DNA from: Terriglobia bacterium
Lineage (GTDB): Bacteria > Acidobacteriota > Polarisedimenticolia > Polarisedimenticolales > JAIQFR01
Assembly: GCA_020073205.1 (NCBI GenBank)
Contig: JAIQFR010000004.1
Coordinates: 1-64,000, forward strand
DNA: 64,000 nt
Direction of reading: 5' to 3'
Both the position numbers and the translations under genes were made by a program. The notes beneath the pieces are model-generated. The model saw nothing but the letters and a program-made list of their open reading frames with translations, was not told the origin of the DNA and made no database searches. Shown piece by piece: positions 16,800-25,553 of the stretch (its first letter is position 1; each line of letters opens with the position of its first letter).

Positions 16800-17550
16800 C
16801 GCCGAGTCCCTCCGGGTCGTGATCGTGGACGACGAGGCTCCCGCGCGCGCGCTGCTGCGCGAGTACTGCGGGGCCCACGACGACGTCGAGATCGTCGGGG
16901 AGTGCGAGAACGGGTTCGAGGCGGCGAGGACGATCACCGAGAAGGCGCCCGATCTCGTGCTCCTCGACGTCCAGATGCCCAAGCTGGACGGATTCGAGGT
17001 GCTCGAGCTCCTCGACCGCCCGCCGATCGTGGTGTTCGTGACCGCGTACGACGAGTTCGCGCTCCGCGCGTTCGAGGTGCACGCGGTGGACTACGTCCTG
17101 AAGCCCGTCGGGAGGGAGCGCCTCGACACGGCGCTCGAGCGGGCGCGCGTGCGGCGGCGCGCGATGACGCCTCCTCCCTCGCTCCGGCCGGCGGCGCTCG
17201 CCGCCGCGGCCCGTCCGCCGGGGGAGCATCTCGCCCGCGTCATCGTCAAGGACGGGCCGAGCGTGCACGTGATCCCTGTCGCCCGCATCGACTGGATCGA
17301 GGCCCAGGACGATTACGCCGCGATTCACGCGGAGGGGCGCACGCACCTCAAGAGCCAGACCCTTCAGGAGCTCGCGGAGGGGCTCGAACCTGCCCGCTTC
17401 GTCCGCATCCACCGCTCGTACCTTCTCAACGTGGACCGGCTGGCCCGGCTCGAGCGCGAGGCCAAGGACAGTCACGTCGCGATACTGAAGGACGGGAAGG
17501 TGCTCCCGGTCAGCCGAGCCGGGTACGCGAGGCTCAAGGAGCTGATGTAA
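16789..17550 (+). CDS. LytTR-family response regulator
   Basis: 253 residues from this start. The receiver domain (about 9-125) has VDDE, the phosphorylated Asp near residue 60 in LLDVQMPKLDG, VTAYDEFA and the conserved Lys in YVLKPVG. The C-terminal LytTR DNA-binding domain (about 150-253) has IDWIEAQDDYAAIHAEGRTH and FVRIHRSYLLNVDR. It receives phosphate from the LytS-type kinase whose gene it overlaps. An ATG nine bases earlier (16780) is also possible, but GGAGG lies only two bases from it. The likely targets are the adjacent exporter genes, which start 152 bases downstream; this is inference. Confidence 0.95.
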   Translation: MKRDAESLRVVIVDDEAPARALLREYCGAHDDVEIVGECENGFEAARTITEKAPDLVLLDVQMPKLDGFEVLELLDRPPIVVFVTAYDEFALRAFEVHAVDYVLKPVGRERLDTALERARVRRRAMTPPPSLRPAALAAAARPPGEHLARVIVKDGPSVHVIPVARIDWIEAQDDYAAIHAEGRTHLKSQTLQELAEGLEPARFVRIHRSYLLNVDRLARLEREAKDSHVAILKDGKVLPVSRAGYARLKELM

Positions 17551-17702
17551 TCGATCGCGTCCACCGGCCCCCGCGGCGTCCTCGTCGCCGCGCCGAAACC
17601 GTGTGATATGTTCCACGTACTCTTCTGAGGGCACGCCGCCGCGGGGGCCGAAGACGGGCACCGGCGTCGCGTCGGCGGGCGTCTTCCCGGGGGGCTCGGA
17701 AC

Positions 17703-19043
17703 ATGACCAGGAAAGCGAAGATCGCCGTCGGCGTCGTCGCCCTCGCGGTGCTCGGCGGCGTCGTCGCCGTGTCGATCAAGAGCGGGCGCAAGGGAGGCGT
17801 CGAGGTCAAGACGGAGAAGGTCGAGAAGCGGGACCTCACGTCCATCGTGACCGCGAGCGGGAAGATACGGCCGAAGCGGAAGGTGGACATCTCGGCGGAC
17901 GTGATGGGGCGCGTGATCGAGCTCAAGGTGGACGAGGGGGACCTCGTCCAGAAGGACGATCTCCTCCTGCGGATCGATCCCACGCAGTACGAAGCGGCGG
18001 TGGCGCGCGAGGAGGCTGCGATCGAGCAGGCGCGGAGCCAGCTCGTGCAAGCCGAGGCCGGGCTCGACCAGGCGAAGCGCGCCCTCGAGCGCGCCAAGCA
18101 GCTCCACGCCAGCGGCAGCGATCTTCTGAGCGACGCGGACCTCGAGGACGCGCAGACCCGCTGCGACATCCAGCAGGCGACCCACGAGGCCGCCCGTCAC
18201 GGGGTCGCGGTCGCACGGGCCGCGCTCGACGACGCCCGGCAGAACCTGGCGAAGACGGTGATCCGCGCGCCGATGGCGGGAAAGATCGTCCGGAAGAACA
18301 TCGAGCAGGGAGAGACGGCGATCATCGGGACGATGAACAACCCCGGCTCGCTCCTCCTGACCATCGCCGACCTTCCGGAGATGGAGGCGGTCGTCACCGT
18401 GAACGAGACGGACGTCCCGTCGATCCGGCTCGGCGACCCCGCGACCCTGGAGGTGGACGCGTTTCCGGGAGTGAAGCTCGCCGGGAAGGTCACGCGGATC
18501 GGCAACAGCGCGATCCAGGCCACGGCCACCTCGGAGGCCGTGGACTTCGAGGTCCGCATCGGCGTCGACGCGCCGCCGGCGACGCTGCGTCCCGACCTCT
18601 CCGCCACCGCGGACATCGTGACCGCCGAGCGCAAGGGGGTCCTCACCGTCCCGATCATCGCGTTGACGGTCAAGGAGGTTCCCAAGGAGAACGCCGCGAC
18701 CGCCTCGGGGGGGATGAAGGTCGAGGACACGAAGGCGAAGGCGCGGGCCGAGCGCGCGAAGCGACAGCAGGAGCAGGAGGGCGTGTTCGTCGTCGACAAG
18801 GAAAAGGCCGTGTTCCGGCCGGTCAAGGTCGGCATCGCGGGCGACAACTACTTCGAGGTCGTGTCGGGCGTCTCCCTCGGCGAGGAGATCGTCTCGGGGA
18901 CCTACCAGGCGATCCGGTCGCTCAAGGACGGCGACCGGATCCGGATCGCCAAGGCGACCGAGAAGAAGGACGGGGAGAAGGCGATCGAGAAGAAGGAAGC
19001 CCCGCCCAAGGAGCAGGCCTCGGAGGCGGCGAAGAAGGGCTGA
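17703..19043 (+). CDS. MacA/HlyD-type periplasmic adaptor subunit
   Basis: 446 residues. A membrane anchor (about 5-25) is followed by a beta-barrel/lipoyl half motif (GKIRPKRKVDISADVMGRV), a long alpha-hairpin (about 95-190), the second lipoyl half (TVIRAPMAGKIVRKNIEQGE), a barrel (about 225-300) and a membrane-proximal domain. This is the adaptor of tripartite ABC-type exporters. It has an unusual Lys/Glu-rich insertion near 335-365 and a highly charged C-terminal tail. Sixteen bases separate it from the first permease gene, so the three genes form an operon. Confidence 0.92.
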   Translation: MTRKAKIAVGVVALAVLGGVVAVSIKSGRKGGVEVKTEKVEKRDLTSIVTASGKIRPKRKVDISADVMGRVIELKVDEGDLVQKDDLLLRIDPTQYEAAVAREEAAIEQARSQLVQAEAGLDQAKRALERAKQLHASGSDLLSDADLEDAQTRCDIQQATHEAARHGVAVARAALDDARQNLAKTVIRAPMAGKIVRKNIEQGETAIIGTMNNPGSLLLTIADLPEMEAVVTVNETDVPSIRLGDPATLEVDAFPGVKLAGKVTRIGNSAIQATATSEAVDFEVRIGVDAPPATLRPDLSATADIVTAERKGVLTVPIIALTVKEVPKENAATASGGMKVEDTKAKARAERAKRQQEQEGVFVVDKEKAVFRPVKVGIAGDNYFEVVSGVSLGEEIVSGTYQAIRSLKDGDRIRIAKATEKKDGEKAIEKKEAPPKEQASEAAKKG

Positions 19044-19059
19044 CCCGGCGGAGGCTCGC

Positions 19060-20343
19060 GTGGCACGAGGGACGGTGGAGCGCGGGAGGGGCAGCAGGCT
19101 CCGTCTGGCGGATGCCATCGCTTCCGCGATCGAGATGATCCGCGCGCAGAAGCTCAAGAGCTTCTTCTCCCTGCTCGGAATCGTCATCGGCGTCACCTCG
19201 CTCGTCGCGGTGATCTCCATCGTCGCCGGGATGGATCGCTACGTCCGCGAGGATTTCGCGGCGAAGGTGTTCGGCGTGAACACGTTCACGCTTCGCCGCC
19301 GCTCCGCGGTCGTCTTCTCGAGGCCGGACGACGAGACGATCCGCGCGTGGCGCCGGCGGCCGCGGCTTCGCGTCGAGGACTATCGCTACCTCCGCGACCA
19401 GGTCCGGCTGCCGGTGATCATGGCCGCGGAGTCGAGCGACATGACCGCGATCCGATACGCAAGCCGGGTCGCCCCCGGCGTCCAAATCGTGGCTGCCGAC
19501 GCCGACTACTTCCGGATCCGCGCTTACGAGATCGAGAAGGGGCGGGCCTTCACCCAGATGGAGGCGGATCTCGGCAGGCCCGTCGTCGTGGTCGGCAGCG
19601 AGATCGCGGACAAGCTCCTCGAGGGGAAGGACCCGATCGGCCAGCCGATCTATTTCGGCGGGACGCGGTTCACGGTCATCGGCGTCGTCAAGTCCCAGGG
19701 GAAGCTCTTCGGCTTGTCGCTCGACAAGTTCGTGGTCGCCCCGTGGACGAGCGCGGCGAGCCGGATCGTCAACCTGCCGCGGCTCCTCGACGCGATCACC
19801 GTGAAGGCCGCCGGCCCGGAGGAGATGCAGGACGCGATGGGCGAGGTCGAGGCGCTCATGCGAAGCCGGCGACACCTCCGCCCTTCCGAGCCGAACAACT
19901 TCGGGATCGACACCTCCGCGGGGATCCTCGACGCCTGGGCGAAGATCAGCAAGATCCTCTACGCGGCGCTCCCCGGCCTCGTGGGGATCTCCCTCGTGGT
20001 CAGCGGAATCGTGATCATGAACATCATGCTGATCTCCGTCGCCGAAAGGACCCGCGAGATCGGGATCAGGCGGTCGGTCGGCGCGCGGCGCCGGGACATC
20101 CTGGCGCAGTTCCTGCTGGAGGCCGGGGCCCTTTCGGGGTTCGGCGGAGCGATCGGGATCCTGCTCGGTGTCGCGATCGCGAAGACCATCGAGGCGACGA
20201 CGCCGCTTCCCGCGGCGGTCTCGCCTCTCTCGATCGTCGCCGGGCTCCTGCTCGGCTGCGGGGTCGGCGTCGCCTCCGGCCTGTACCCGGCGTGGCACGC
20301 CGCGAAGCTCGACCCCATCGACGCCCTGCGGCAGGAGACGTGA
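19060..20343 (+). CDS. MacB-type ABC transporter permease (FtsX family), first
   Basis: 427 residues starting with GTG five bases after GGAGG. The N-terminal membrane segment (KLKSFFSLLGIVIGVTSLVA, about 32-55) is followed by a periplasmic core domain (MacB_PCD, about 60-290) and the FtsX domain with three further membrane segments. Motifs include ERTREIGIRRSVGARRRDIL and the final LDPIDALRQE. This is a permease without its own ATPase domain (unlike E. coli MacB), so it needs a separate ATP-binding subunit, and none is encoded in this operon. It is likely to be a half-transporter working with the second permease. Confidence 0.92.
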   Translation: MARGTVERGRGSRLRLADAIASAIEMIRAQKLKSFFSLLGIVIGVTSLVAVISIVAGMDRYVREDFAAKVFGVNTFTLRRRSAVVFSRPDDETIRAWRRRPRLRVEDYRYLRDQVRLPVIMAAESSDMTAIRYASRVAPGVQIVAADADYFRIRAYEIEKGRAFTQMEADLGRPVVVVGSEIADKLLEGKDPIGQPIYFGGTRFTVIGVVKSQGKLFGLSLDKFVVAPWTSAASRIVNLPRLLDAITVKAAGPEEMQDAMGEVEALMRSRRHLRPSEPNNFGIDTSAGILDAWAKISKILYAALPGLVGISLVVSGIVIMNIMLISVAERTREIGIRRSVGARRRDILAQFLLEAGALSGFGGAIGILLGVAIAKTIEATTPLPAAVSPLSIVAGLLLGCGVGVASGLYPAWHAAKLDPIDALRQET

Positions 20344-20356
20344 TGCGGACGGCGGC

Positions 20357-21610
20357 ATGAACGTCACGAGCGTCGCCGAATCGTTCTGGATCGCGCTGGC
20401 CTCGATCCGCGCCGCCAAGGTGCGCGCCGGCCTGACCATCCTGGGCGTGGCCATCGGGGTCACCGCGGTCATGGCGATCTCGGCCCTCGTGCAGGGGATC
20501 AACCAGGGGGTGGCGGAGGCGCTCAACCAGCTCGGGGAGGAGACGTTCTTCGTGATGCGCCACTTCTCGGCCGGGATCGTGGTGTCCGACGGCTCGACCC
20601 CCGAGTGGGCGAACCGGCCGAAGCTCGAGGTGGCGGACGCCGAGGCGATCCGCCGGCTGGACGCGATCCGGCTCGTGAGCTACCGCAGCAGCGACACCGG
20701 GACGGCGATCTACAAGGGCGAGCGCGTTCCGAACACCCCGATCATCGGCTCGACCGAGGAATGGGCGGAGATCGATGGCGGCGAAATGGTCGAGGGAAGG
20801 AACTTCACGGCGGCCGAGGAGCGCGCCGGGAGCGCCGTGGCCGTCGTGAACGAGGCGCTGGTGCGAGGCCTCTTCCCGACGGGCGCGGCCGTCGGGAAGG
20901 AGCTTCGCGTCACCGGAGTGGGCGGCGGCGTCCGGCTGCACGTGATCGGCATCTATCGGGAGGCCCCGAACGCTTTCCAGGAGCTCGGCGAAAAGCAGCC
21001 CTGGCTCGTCGTCCCTTACGAGACGCTCGCGCGCAACTTCAGGATGTTCTGGGAGGATTTCGGGATCCTCATCAAGCCGTCGCGGGACGTCTCCCAGGAC
21101 GAGGCGATGGACGAGGTCATCGCGCTCATGCGCCAGCGGCACTCCCTCCGGCCCGCGCAGCCCAACGACTTCGACGTCGTCCCCCAGGCGAGGCTCCTCG
21201 AGTCGTTCCAGTCGTTCACGGGGACGTTCTTCCTGGTCATGATCGCGCTCGCCTCGATCGGGCTCATGGTCGGCGGCGTCGGCGTCATCGGGATCATGAT
21301 GATCGCGGTGACGGAGAGGACGCGCGAGATCGGCGTGAGGAGGGCGACCGGCGCCAGGCGCGCGGAGATCCTGGTCCAGTTCCTGGTCGAGGCCGTGCTG
21401 CTGACCCTCGTGGGAGCGATCCTCGGCATGCTTGCGGGCTGGGGGATCGCACGTCTCGTCGCCGCGATGACGCCGATCCCCGCCGCGGTCCCGGTCTGGG
21501 CGATCGTCGCCGCCCTCGCCGCCGCGGCCGGCACCGGCGTCGGATTCGGCCTCTATCCCGCGATCCGGGCGAGCCGGCTCGACCCCGTCTCCGCGCTAAG
21601 GTACGAGTAG
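20357..21610 (+). CDS. MacB-type ABC transporter permease (FtsX family), second
   Basis: 417 residues with the same architecture as its neighbour: N-terminal membrane segment (KVRAGLTILGVAIGVTAVMA), MacB_PCD periplasmic part, then FtsX with ERTREIGVRRATGARRAEIL and a C-terminal LDPVSALRYE. The pair probably forms a heterodimeric channel moving substrates from the periplasm with the adaptor encoded upstream. Thirteen bases separate it from the first permease gene. No nucleotide-binding protein follows; the next gene is convergent, 16 bases away. Confidence 0.92.
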   Translation: MNVTSVAESFWIALASIRAAKVRAGLTILGVAIGVTAVMAISALVQGINQGVAEALNQLGEETFFVMRHFSAGIVVSDGSTPEWANRPKLEVADAEAIRRLDAIRLVSYRSSDTGTAIYKGERVPNTPIIGSTEEWAEIDGGEMVEGRNFTAAEERAGSAVAVVNEALVRGLFPTGAAVGKELRVTGVGGGVRLHVIGIYREAPNAFQELGEKQPWLVVPYETLARNFRMFWEDFGILIKPSRDVSQDEAMDEVIALMRQRHSLRPAQPNDFDVVPQARLLESFQSFTGTFFLVMIALASIGLMVGGVGVIGIMMIAVTERTREIGVRRATGARRAEILVQFLVEAVLLTLVGAILGMLAGWGIARLVAAMTPIPAAVPVWAIVAALAAAAGTGVGFGLYPAIRASRLDPVSALRYE

Positions 21611-21626
21611 CCGCCCGGCCGGCGCA

Positions 21627-24600
21627 TCAGGGACAGGCGTTCGGCGAAGCGGCGATGCCGGCATCCCGCGGGCCGGCCTGGGACGGCGACAGGTCGTCGT
21701 ACGTCCCGGTCCCGCAAGGGCTCCAGGCGCGGACCTGGACCCAGTATCCGGCGCCCACATCCGGGACATCGAATTCGTAGAGGAACGCGTCGCCCACGTG
21801 CTGGCCCAGGCAGACCTCGGTCGCCTCCGTGAATCCGCCGGATCGCAGGGTCGAGAGCGATCCCCGGACGATGTCGTAGCCGGTCGTCAGGTCGACATCG
21901 AACCAGCGCAGGAAGTCATCGCTGTCGAAGACGAGACCGGTCGTGTCGGCCGGTCCCGGGATCGGAGCGCCGACGCAGGTGCCGGCCTGGCAGTTGTCGC
22001 CGTCCGTGCAGAGGATCCCGTCGTCGCACGAGGTGCCTTCTGACTTCGGTGGATTCGAGCACAGGCCGGTGCCGCCATTGCAGGTGCCCGCGTCGTGGCA
22101 CGGATCGAGAGCCGTGCAAACGACCGGAGCGCCGCCTACACAGACGCTGGCCTGGCAGCCATCACCCACCGTGCAAGCGTTACCGTCGCTGCAGCCGGCG
22201 CCATCGGGCTTCGCGGGATTCGAGCAGGCGCCCGTGCTGGAATCGCAGGTTCCCGTGTCGTGACACGAGTCCATCGCCGTACAGATCAGCGGCGTCCCGC
22301 CGACGCAGGCACCGGCCTGGCAGGTCCCGCCCTGTCGGCAGAGGTCCCACGGGCAGCTCGTGCTCTCCGGAGCGACCGTCACGTCCGTCGATCCGTCCGC
22401 CACATTAGCGCCCGTCGCCGTCACATGGTAGGTCCCCCCGGACGCCATACCCGCACTCGGAATCGAGGGATTCCGCAGACCGGACGTGAACCCGTTCGGA
22501 CCCGTCCAGGAGTACGTCGCCCCGTCCTGGGAGTAGCTCGCGGTCAGATTCAGCGTCGCCCCCTCGCAAATGGGGCCGTTGCTCGAGACCGTCACGGTTC
22601 CCAGGCCGGTCGTGCAGGCGCTCCCCTCCAGGATGGCGTTGTCGACGGTCACCGTGTCCACGTACCAGCCCGAGGAGGCGTTGATCGCATCGTCGCCTTC
22701 GTGCCACCGGAGCTGAACGGTGTGGTTCAGGAGGTTGGCGTCCCCGCCGAGATGCACCTCGACCCGGCTCATGGTGCCGAGGGTCCCCCCGCACCAGGCT
22801 CGAAGACCCTTGATCCAGTTCGTGCCGTTCGTATCGACGGTCCCCGTGAACCCGCCGGCCGTGAAGTCCGAGTCCGGCACCACCGTCCAATAAGCTTGCC
22901 CTGACGTGCGGTACTCGAGCGTTCCGCCGTCGTGGCACTGGCCAACGGTCCCCTCGAACTTGTACGTGTGCCAGAAGCTCAGGGTCGTAGTGGAGCCGAC
23001 GCCGAAGGCGGGGCTCACCAGGACCTTCGAGGACGTGCTCGCCACGTCGGCCGCGAACCAGGAATGAGCCCCGTCGTGTTTCCGGGCGGTGGACCAGACC
23101 CAGTCCGTGGAGCCGGACTCCGCGCGGTGGGTCCAGCCGTCCTGGTCGAAGCCACCGCCCGACCCCGAGCCCTCGAAGGTGTCCGTCCAGCTCGTGTTGT
23201 TGAGGGCTCCGGTGGGCGTGCCGACCCGCTGGACGCGGTTCCCGTCTTCGAACCCGTCGCTGGCGTCCACGGCGCGGACGAAGTAGTAGTAGGACGTGCC
23301 GTCGATCAGATCGACGCTGTCGCTGAAGCTGGTTCCGAGGAGGCCCGTGGCGATCCGGTTCTCCGGGGCCGGCAGGAAGCTCTCCTTGGCCCGGTAAACG
23401 TCGTACGTGACGGTCCCCGAGCAGGCGGAAGTTGCTGGAGCCCAGCTCAGATTCAGCGTGCACGTCGAGGCGCCCGGATTCACCACGCTCGCGAGGCCCG
23501 CGAAGGTCGGAGCCAACCGGCACTCTCCGGTCGCAAGCGTACCGACCTCGGGGCTCGCCGCGCTGCACGCGCCGCCGTCGGTGGACTTCACCACGTAGTA
23601 GTACCGCGTGCCTCCGCTCACCGCGTCGTCGTGGTAGGTGTACGAAGGACCGTCGGCGACTCCCGGGCTGGAATCGGCCACCGCTGCGATCGGCTCGTAG
23701 GGGCCGTCGGAGACCGTCGAACGATAGACACGATAGTAGGTGGTGGAGGCAGAGCTCGAGTCGTCCCAATTCACGTCGATCCGGTTCTCCTGCGGAGCCG
23801 ACGCGGACGCGCTGGGAGCCTCCGGTGCGACGGGGCACCCGCACGCGTCGAACCGCATCGCCGCCACCCGGGTCTGCCTCGAGCCTCCGAACTCCGTCGT
23901 GAACCAGAACGTGCACTCATCGGTCGGGTCCACGCCCATCGAGGCGTAATCGCCCCAGCGGAAGGAGTTGGTCTGGGAGTCGGTGGCGTCCTGGATCACG
24001 TGCTCGCCCTGGGGCATGGCGCCGAGCGGGTCCGACGCCAGGCGACCCGTGTAGTAGATGGAAGGGAAGTACGGCGCGGAGTCGCCGGTTCGGGTGTAGC
24101 CGATCGCGACGTCGCCCGAGCCGTCCATCGAGATCGAGCCTACCGAGCGGTGCACGCCGGACTCGCCGCCGACGACTCCCTCCTGGTAGAGGCTCCAGGA
24201 GCCGCCGCTCGGCTTGCGAAGCTCGAACCACCGGAGAGCCGCGTGGTCCGTCCCGTCCACGTCCTCCGCGAAGGTGCCGACCAGCGTCTGGTGGTCGCCG
24301 AAGTTCCGGTACACGAAGGGATGAAGCAGCGGCTCGCGGATCGGGTCGATCTTCTCGGTCGTCCCGGGCTGGGGCATGCAGGCCCAGCCGTCCTCTTCCA
24401 ACCCGCACAGGGTCATGTCGTAGTCGCCGATGGAAATGGGAGGTAGCGGGTCCAGCGTGGAGTTTTCGGGCGTCGTCCAGTCCACCGAAAGAGCCCACAT
24501 CTCCATGAGGTCCTGGGTCGGCGTGCTCGCGCCGTCCTGCACCTCGTCGTCGCGAGGCCGCGCGAAGATCGCGGGCTCCCCGTCGGGCGGAGGCGTGCTC

Positions 24601-25496
24601 CCCTGCTGGGTGCCCGGCAGGACCACCTGGAACCCCAAGTTCGGCAAGGCAGGCACCGAGAACTGCTGAAACGTCGCCGGCTGCCCCGCGAGCATCTTGG
24701 CCCTGTCGAAGGCGAAGAGGTCCCTGTGGTCGACGGAATCGACGTTGTTGACTCCCAGGAGGTAGGACCCTGCGTTGCCGTTTTGAGGCCACACCGCGTA
24801 CTTGGGATAGTCCGGCAGGTCATGCAGGGGAAAACTGTACGAGTACCACGCGCCCGACGGGTCTCCCGACGCCGAGATGGCGACGCAGAGGGCTCCTGAG
24901 ATCGACGCATCGCTCGACCCTTCGCTGACCAGCCAGCGGTCGGCCATTCGGTCGTAGAGCACGATCGAGTCGCAGAAGCCGCTGTTGCAGGGGGAAGCGG
25001 ACGCCAACGATTCGATCGTGAAGGTCTTCAGGGGAGCTCCCGTGCTCTTGGCATAGATGCGAACCGTGGAGACCCCCTGGTTCATCGCCTGAACGAAATG
25101 GGCGGGGCCGACATCGCCGTTCGTGTCGGGGGGATACACGACGGAGGACTGGCCGGCATAGTTATGAAGGGGGGTGCCGAACGAGTCGGGCAACCCCGGC
25201 GCCCCGCGGTGCTGCCGCTCCAGCAGCGGATCCACGGACGGCTTCAGCGGGTAGAGCATCGGAATGAAGCCATTGTGCCCGCGATCCTTCACCTCCAGAC
25301 CGAAGAGGTCGGGATCGGGCGTCCAGTCAGGAAGATCCCTGACGGCCGGCGTGACCGTGGGCACGACCGGCTCGCTCACGTAGACCGGCCGGCGGTGCGG
25401 CTCCGTCTTGGACTCTTCCCCAGCCACGGCCATCACCGGGACGAGGGCGAGCAGCAACACCCCAGGGAACAGCGCCCTGTTCGTTCTGGCCCGCAT
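21627..25496 (-). CDS. Large secreted multi-domain protein, paralogue A
   Basis: 1289 residues. A signal peptide (LFPGVLLLALVPVMAVAG) is followed by a propeller-like N-terminal domain (about 30-560) with PPDTNGDVGPAHFVQAMNQG, ALCVAISASGDPSGAWYSY and FWFTTEFGG. Two fibronectin-III-like modules follow (about 565-760), then a MAM/jelly-roll-like domain (about 785-970), an Ig-like domain (about 985-1060) and Cys-rich repeats (about 1065-1185; GCSDGNACTVGDGCQASVCV and similar). The C-terminal module has YDIVRGSLSTLRSGG and ends ASPNACP. It is probably an exported adhesin or matrix protein; no catalytic motif was recognised. It lies 57 bases after paralogue B on the same strand, consistent with tandem duplication. 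Confidence 0.82.
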   Translation of the reverse strand: MRARTNRALFPGVLLLALVPVMAVAGEESKTEPHRRPVYVSEPVVPTVTPAVRDLPDWTPDPDLFGLEVKDRGHNGFIPMLYPLKPSVDPLLERQHRGAPGLPDSFGTPLHNYAGQSSVVYPPDTNGDVGPAHFVQAMNQGVSTVRIYAKSTGAPLKTFTIESLASASPCNSGFCDSIVLYDRMADRWLVSEGSSDASISGALCVAISASGDPSGAWYSYSFPLHDLPDYPKYAVWPQNGNAGSYLLGVNNVDSVDHRDLFAFDRAKMLAGQPATFQQFSVPALPNLGFQVVLPGTQQGSTPPPDGEPAIFARPRDDEVQDGASTPTQDLMEMWALSVDWTTPENSTLDPLPPISIGDYDMTLCGLEEDGWACMPQPGTTEKIDPIREPLLHPFVYRNFGDHQTLVGTFAEDVDGTDHAALRWFELRKPSGGSWSLYQEGVVGGESGVHRSVGSISMDGSGDVAIGYTRTGDSAPYFPSIYYTGRLASDPLGAMPQGEHVIQDATDSQTNSFRWGDYASMGVDPTDECTFWFTTEFGGSRQTRVAAMRFDACGCPVAPEAPSASASAPQENRIDVNWDDSSSASTTYYRVYRSTVSDGPYEPIAAVADSSPGVADGPSYTYHDDAVSGGTRYYYVVKSTDGGACSAASPEVGTLATGECRLAPTFAGLASVVNPGASTCTLNLSWAPATSACSGTVTYDVYRAKESFLPAPENRIATGLLGTSFSDSVDLIDGTSYYYFVRAVDASDGFEDGNRVQRVGTPTGALNNTSWTDTFEGSGSGGGFDQDGWTHRAESGSTDWVWSTARKHDGAHSWFAADVASTSSKVLVSPAFGVGSTTTLSFWHTYKFEGTVGQCHDGGTLEYRTSGQAYWTVVPDSDFTAGGFTGTVDTNGTNWIKGLRAWCGGTLGTMSRVEVHLGGDANLLNHTVQLRWHEGDDAINASSGWYVDTVTVDNAILEGSACTTGLGTVTVSSNGPICEGATLNLTASYSQDGATYSWTGPNGFTSGLRNPSIPSAGMASGGTYHVTATGANVADGSTDVTVAPESTSCPWDLCRQGGTCQAGACVGGTPLICTAMDSCHDTGTCDSSTGACSNPAKPDGAGCSDGNACTVGDGCQASVCVGGAPVVCTALDPCHDAGTCNGGTGLCSNPPKSEGTSCDDGILCTDGDNCQAGTCVGAPIPGPADTTGLVFDSDDFLRWFDVDLTTGYDIVRGSLSTLRSGGFTEATEVCLGQHVGDAFLYEFDVPDVGAGYWVQVRAWSPCGTGTYDDLSPSQAGPRDAGIAASPNACP

Positions 25497-25553
25497 GTCC
25501 GCACCCTTCCAGGGGTCGGAGGGCGCGCTCGCGCGCGCTCCCCTAGTGGCCGA

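Noticed and set aside
14814-16982. Long open frame on the minus strand opposite the LiaF and kinase genes
   Set aside because: It is the antisense shadow of well-supported genes with conserved domains; GC-rich DNA gives such frames easily and the translation is Arg/Asp-rich without any motif.
21900-22350. Regular Cys-repeat pattern considered as a CRISPR-like array
   Set aside because: The repeats are coding (Cys-rich protein modules) with variable lengths and no conserved direct repeats separated by unique spacers.
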